64,000 bases of DNA. Origin: Nesterenkonia muleiensis (GTDB lineage Bacteria; Actinomycetota; Actinomycetes; Actinomycetales; Micrococcaceae). This document shows, piece by piece, positions 60,664 through 64,000 of this stretch. Every line of letters begins with the position of its first letter. Position 1 is the stretch's first letter. The stretch covers positions 1-64,000 of the forward strand of contig NZ_QWLD01000016.1 in assembly GCF_003600155.1 (NCBI RefSeq), read 5' to 3'. The position numbers and the translations under genes are program-made. Below the pieces are notes generated by a model that saw nothing but the letters and a program-made list of their open reading frames with translations, was not told the DNA's origin and did no database searches.

Positions 60664-61841
60664 TGACAGTAGACACCCCCGCTGCTGAGGCAGCCGCCGG
60701 AACCCGCCGCCGGGCGACCTTCAACACCCTTCGCGTCCGGGAGGTGCGGCGGCTGACCGCCGACTCGGTGGAGGTCAGCTTTGAGGTGCCCGAACACCTA
60801 CAGGAGGATTTCGACTACGCCCCGGGCCAGTACGTGGCCCTGCGGGCCGAGATCGACGGCAAAGAGGTGCGCCGTTCCTATTCAATCTGCACCGAGCCGG
60901 AACCGGGCGAGATCCGGGTCGCGGTCAAGCGCGACATCGGCGGGATCTTCTCCACCTGGGTCAATGAGCAGCTGACCCCCGGTCATACCCTGGAGGTCAT
61001 GAACCCCTCCGGGGCATTCGTCTCCAAAACGGCGATCACCTCGATGAACCACCCCGAGGAGCTGGCCGAGGATGCGGTGGCCCGGCGTCACGACGCCCGC
61101 CTGGTGGCCTTCGCCGCCGGCTCCGGGATCACTCCCATCATGGCCATCGCCCGGGCGGTGCTGCGCGCTTCGCCCTCGTCCACCTTTGAGCTGGTCTACG
61201 CCAACCGGTCGGCCTCCGAGGTGATGTTCGCCGAGGAGATCGGCGACCTCAAGGACCGCTACCCCTCCCGGTTCGCCGTCCACCACGTCCTGTCCCGCGA
61301 GCAGCGGCTGAACCCACTGCTGACCGGACGGATCGATCATGAGAAGCTCGGTGCCCTGCTGGAGCATGTGCTGCAGACCGGCACCACCGACGAGTGGTTC
61401 CTCTGCGGCCCCTTCGAACTGGTGCAGCTGGTCCGGGACGAGCTTGAGGCCAGGGAAGTGCCAGCGGACAAAGTGCGGTTCGAGCTGTTCACCACCGGCC
61501 GCCCCGACCGGCCCGGCGGACAGCAGGGCCGCAGGGTGCAGGCTGACCCCGGCGGGAAGACGGTGGAGATCGAATTCACCCTGGACGGGCTCACCGGGCA
61601 GGTGGAGACCCCGGCCAGCGCGCAGGAGACTGTGCTCAACGCGGCGCTGCGGTCCCGTTCCGATGTGCCGTTCGCCTGCGCGGGTGGCGTCTGCGGCACC
61701 TGCCGGGCCAAGGTGGTCTCCGGGGACTTCGAGATGCAGGAGAACTACGCACTGGAGTCTGATGAGGTGGAAGCCGGATACGTGTTGACCTGTCAGACCC
61801 GGCCCACCTCCGAAAAGCTTGTGGTCAACTACGACGCATGA
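60663..61841 (+). CDS. paaE: 1,2-phenylacetyl-CoA epoxidase reductase subunit E
   Basis: This 392-aa NAD(P)H reductase feeds electrons to PaaA. An FAD domain comes first (PGQYVALRAEIDGKEVRRSYSICTEP), then an NAD(P) domain (LVAFAAGSGITPIMAIARAVL). A plant-type 2Fe-2S ferredoxin domain ends the protein (FACAGGVCGTCRAKV and a distal LTCQTRP). The ATG at 60663 overlaps the paaD stop (TGATG). The order is that of known PaaE. Confidence 0.95.
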   Translation: MTVDTPAAEAAAGTRRRATFNTLRVREVRRLTADSVEVSFEVPEHLQEDFDYAPGQYVALRAEIDGKEVRRSYSICTEPEPGEIRVAVKRDIGGIFSTWVNEQLTPGHTLEVMNPSGAFVSKTAITSMNHPEELAEDAVARRHDARLVAFAAGSGITPIMAIARAVLRASPSSTFELVYANRSASEVMFAEEIGDLKDRYPSRFAVHHVLSREQRLNPLLTGRIDHEKLGALLEHVLQTGTTDEWFLCGPFELVQLVRDELEAREVPADKVRFELFTTGRPDRPGGQQGRRVQADPGGKTVEIEFTLDGLTGQVETPASAQETVLNAALRSRSDVPFACAGGVCGTCRAKVVSGDFEMQENYALESDEVEAGYVLTCQTRPTSEKLVVNYDA

Positions 61842-61878
61842 CCGCCGCCGGATTCCCAGCACACAAGGGGAGCAACTG

Positions 61879-62649
61879 ATGATTGACCTGAATATTGACC
61901 ACGGTGTGGCCGAAGTGGTGCTCAACGCCCCGAAGAAGCTGAACTCGTTGGATGAACAGGCCTTGGCCGAACTCGACGCCGCCTACCGGGAGGCCGAGGC
62001 CTCCGGCGTGCGCGCACTGCTGCTGCGTGGTGAGGGCCGCGGCTTCTGCGCCGGTCGGGACATCTCTGGTGTCACCCCGGCCGACGACGACGTCCAGGGC
62101 TACCTGGGCGAGAAAGTCACCCCGCTGCTGCGCAGGATGGCGACCTTTGAGGCTCCGACCTTTGCCGCAGTCCACGGGCCCTGCCTGGGGGTGGGACTGG
62201 GCCTGGCGATTGCCACTGATGTTGTCTATGTGGCCGAGGACGCCAGAATCGGCTCGCCGTTCGCCTCCCTGGGGGCCACCCTGGACTCCGGGGGGCACGC
62301 CCTGTTCGTGGAGCGCCTCGGCGCCCACCGCACCTTGGACCTGATCTACACCGCAGAACTGATCTCCGGGGCCGAAGCGGTGGCCTCCGGACTGTTCTCA
62401 CGGGCCGTGCCGGCCGATCAGCTGGTGGAGTTCACCCGCCAGAAGGCCCGTACAGCCGCTGAAGGGGCAACCCTGGCCTTCCGGGAGTCCAAGAAGCTGG
62501 TCGCCCGGATCCGCGATGAGCGCATCGGCCTGTGGGAGTCCCTGGACGAGGAGAACCGCGCCCAGGCCGCGCTCTGCTCCTCTGCCGACTATGCCGAGGG
62601 CTTCGACGCCTTCCAGTCTAAACGCGCACCTCAGTTCCACGGAAGATAG
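61879..62649 (+). CDS. paaG: Crotonase-family protein, probable 1,2-epoxyphenylacetyl-CoA isomerase
   Basis: This 256-aa enoyl-CoA hydratase/isomerase-family protein has GRGFCAGRDISGV (oxyanion hole) and GPCLGVGLGLAIATDVVYVAEDARIG. In SLGATLDSGGHALFVERLG an Asp takes the place of the hydratase Glu, as in the PaaG isomerase that opens the epoxide to an oxepin. PaaF-type hydratase activity cannot be excluded. AAGGGGAG precedes the ATG at 61879. The stop is immediately followed, in the same frame, by a LysR fragment. Confidence 0.85.
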   Translation: MIDLNIDHGVAEVVLNAPKKLNSLDEQALAELDAAYREAEASGVRALLLRGEGRGFCAGRDISGVTPADDDVQGYLGEKVTPLLRRMATFEAPTFAAVHGPCLGVGLGLAIATDVVYVAEDARIGSPFASLGATLDSGGHALFVERLGAHRTLDLIYTAELISGAEAVASGLFSRAVPADQLVEFTRQKARTAAEGATLAFRESKKLVARIRDERIGLWESLDEENRAQAALCSSADYAEGFDAFQSKRAPQFHGR

Positions 62650-63174
62650 CTCCTTGCTGATCCTGCACTACTGAGACAGCCTGAGGCTGAGCTGCACATC
62701 GCACTGCCTGCGGAGCACCGCTTAGCCGAACAGGACGACGTCTCTGTGGAGAGCCTGCGCGGGGAGCCGATGGTGTCCTACCCCAGTGACTCGGCGGTCG
62801 CGATGATCACTCATGAGCTCTGCCGCGCGGCGTGGTTCAAGCCCAAGGTGCTGCAGGTGGTTAGTGAAACCTCCACCCTGATATCGCTGGTTGCCGGCGG
62901 CAGTTGTGTGGCGGTGGTTCCTCAACCTGTTTCCGCACTGGGCACACCCGGTGTGGTCTTCCGCAGAATCAGGGGCAGTCCGAGCGTCGATCTCGCCGTC
63001 GCCTGGCGCAGTGGAGACCGGCGCCCGCTGCTCGAAGCGCTGATCGATGTCATCCGGGCCTCCGTGCAGCATGCAGAATCGGCCCATTCGTCTCCGACCC
63101 GCAGTCTTGCGTCACCCCACGGGGCGGCCGAGGCAGCAACCCCCTTCAACAATGACAGTGAGAGCCAGCGATGA
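62650..63174 (+). pseudogene. 5'-truncated LysR-type regulator remnant
   Basis: From the codon after the paaG-like stop, the same frame reads the C-terminal half of a LysR effector domain: LHIALPAEHRLAEQDD, LRGEPMVSYPS, SETSTLISLVAGG, VAVVPQPVSALG, LAVAWRSGDRRP. About 150 N-terminal residues, including the HTH, are missing. A GTG at 62746 could give a 142-aa product, but it could not bind DNA. The remnant still ends with an ATGA overlap to the cycloisomerase gene, so the original LysR gene was upstream of it. A deletion probably joined the paa cluster to this locus. Confidence 0.82.
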
Positions 63175-64000
63175 AGATCACCGCTATCGAATCAGTTCCC
63201 TACACGATTCCGTCCACCCGGCCGTTGAGGTTCGCATCGGGAGAAGTCACCGAAGCTAATCATGTGTTGGTGAAGATCCACACCGACACCGGCATCAGCG
63301 GAGTATCGGACACCCCTCCGCGTCCGTTTACCTACGGCGAGACTCAGGGTTCTGTGATCTCAGTGATCCAGGACATCTTCGCCCCACAACTTGTCGGGAT
63401 GAACCCCCTCGATCGGGAGAAAGCTCGATCAGTGATGGCACGCACCCTCAACAACGCCACAGCAAAAGGCTCGCTGGACATTGCCCTGTGGGATATTCTC
63501 GGCAAAATTCTCCAGATTCCAGTCAGCCAGATGCTGGGTGGCTTCACCGACCGACTGGCAGTCTCCCACATGCTGGGCTTCAAAGCAGCCGATGAGCTGG
63601 TGGACGAAGCGGTGCAGATGCGCGAAAGCTATGGCATCTCGACCTTTAAGCTCAAGGTTGGACGGAGGCCCGTCGCCCGCGATGTGGAGGCCGCCCGAGC
63701 CCTGAGGGGTTTCTTCGGTGACAAGGTTGATCTGTACATGGACGCCAACCGGGGATGGACCGCAGCCGAGACTGGGCGGGTGCTGGAACAGATCACAGAG
63801 CTGGACATTCAGTTTTTTGGAGGAACCGAACGACGCCGCCCAACATCTGGGACGCCGCTGGGTGACCTCACGTGCGGCAATCCCCATCGCCGCTGACGAA
63901 TCAGCTCCCGACCTCGCCTCAGCAGCCCGCGAATTAACCACCGCCGGGGCTGATCTCTTGACGATCAAGACCGCCCGCACCGGCTTCACCGATTCCAGTC
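63171..64000 (+). pseudogene. Muconate cycloisomerase-type enolase superfamily gene, frameshifted and cut by the window edge
   Basis: The gene begins MKITAIESVPYTIPSTRPLRF, with the MR/MLE N-terminal domain, then AKGSLDIALWDILGKI and the catalytic Lys motif in STFKLKVGR and a metal Asp in LYMDANRGW. At 63813-63820 (TTTTTTGG) one extra base changes the frame and gives a stop at 63896. In the next frame from 63820 the reading resumes as EEPNDAAQHLGRRW, IPIAADESAPDL and LLTIKTARTG to the window end. It is either a pseudogene or a homopolymer sequencing error. The family converts muconates or chloromuconates to lactones. Confidence 0.82.

Noticed and set aside
1-64000. tRNA or rRNA genes
   Set aside because: No T-loop-like or other conserved RNA-gene segment with matching arms was noticed; a covariance search would settle it.

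Overview
The window is high-GC bacterial DNA that fits an actinobacterium, probably a Micrococcaceae-type genus such as Nesterenkonia or Arthrobacter (genus inferred, family and phylum better supported). The evidence is uniformly GC-rich coding DNA, frequent GTG/TTG starts, ATGA/GTGA operon overlaps, likely leaderless promoters, a SAM-IV riboswitch (an actinobacterial class), and actinobacterial-style mmsAB and paa clusters. I saw no rRNA, tRNA, CRISPR array, transposase or phage gene.

Layout. (1) 166-3837: molybdopterin genes moaE-moaC-moeA (-) and moaA-moaD (+) diverge from a tiny bidirectional promoter. (2) 3847-8837 (-): an 8-oxoguanine-deaminase-type amidohydrolase heads an operon with a four-gene NMT1/SsuABC-type ABC importer. 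(3) 9061-14048 (+): xdhC and a single-chain xanthine dehydrogenase with the unusual order FAD/2Fe-2S/Mo. (4) 20180-13960 (-): ureide operon pucG-allC-rpiR-uraH-allB, then an HTH-only IclR fragment and mocA. A palindrome TGAAAC-N4-GTTTCA recurs at the promoters of blocks 2, 3 and 4. (5) 26073-20234 (-): an ABC importer, a leaderless-protein NMT1-like gene and an Asp/Glu-racemase-superfamily gene, with a GntR regulator divergent. (6) 27100-27634: RHH/MazF toxin-antitoxin. (7) 33257-27648 (-): SAM-IV riboswitch, metY, metX, formamidase/acetamidase, amidase, uraD. (8) gluQ.

(9) 41887-34317 (-): an apparently uncharacterised nine-gene operon joining a polar-amino-acid-type ABC importer to an SDR, a DUF35 protein, a thiolase-like protein, an acyl-CoA synthetase and a 137-aa orphan; a PucR-type regulator diverges from it. 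(10) 43571-53554: branched-chain/short acyl-CoA catabolism (SDR, thiolase, mmsA, mmsB, enoyl-CoA hydratase, MarR, acyl-CoA synthetase, acyl-CoA dehydrogenase). (11) 54392-62649: phenylacetate degradation (paaI, paaK, paaR, paaABCDE, paaG-like) with two PaaR-type operators. (12) 62650-64000: a 5'-truncated LysR remnant and a frameshifted muconate-cycloisomerase-type gene running off the window.

Together the first half is a purine salvage/catabolism region: import and deamination of oxidised guanine, Mo cofactor supply, xanthine hydroxylation, then opening of hydroxyisourate, OHCU, allantoin, allantoate and ureidoglycine. No urate oxidase is encoded here. The second half is acyl-CoA and aromatic catabolism. 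The most unusual signals are a dispersed repeat carried in frame inside xdh (two copies) and in opposite orientation inside mmsB, the xdh domain order, the shared purine palindrome, and uraD plus two amidase-type genes lying downstream of a SAM-IV riboswitch.
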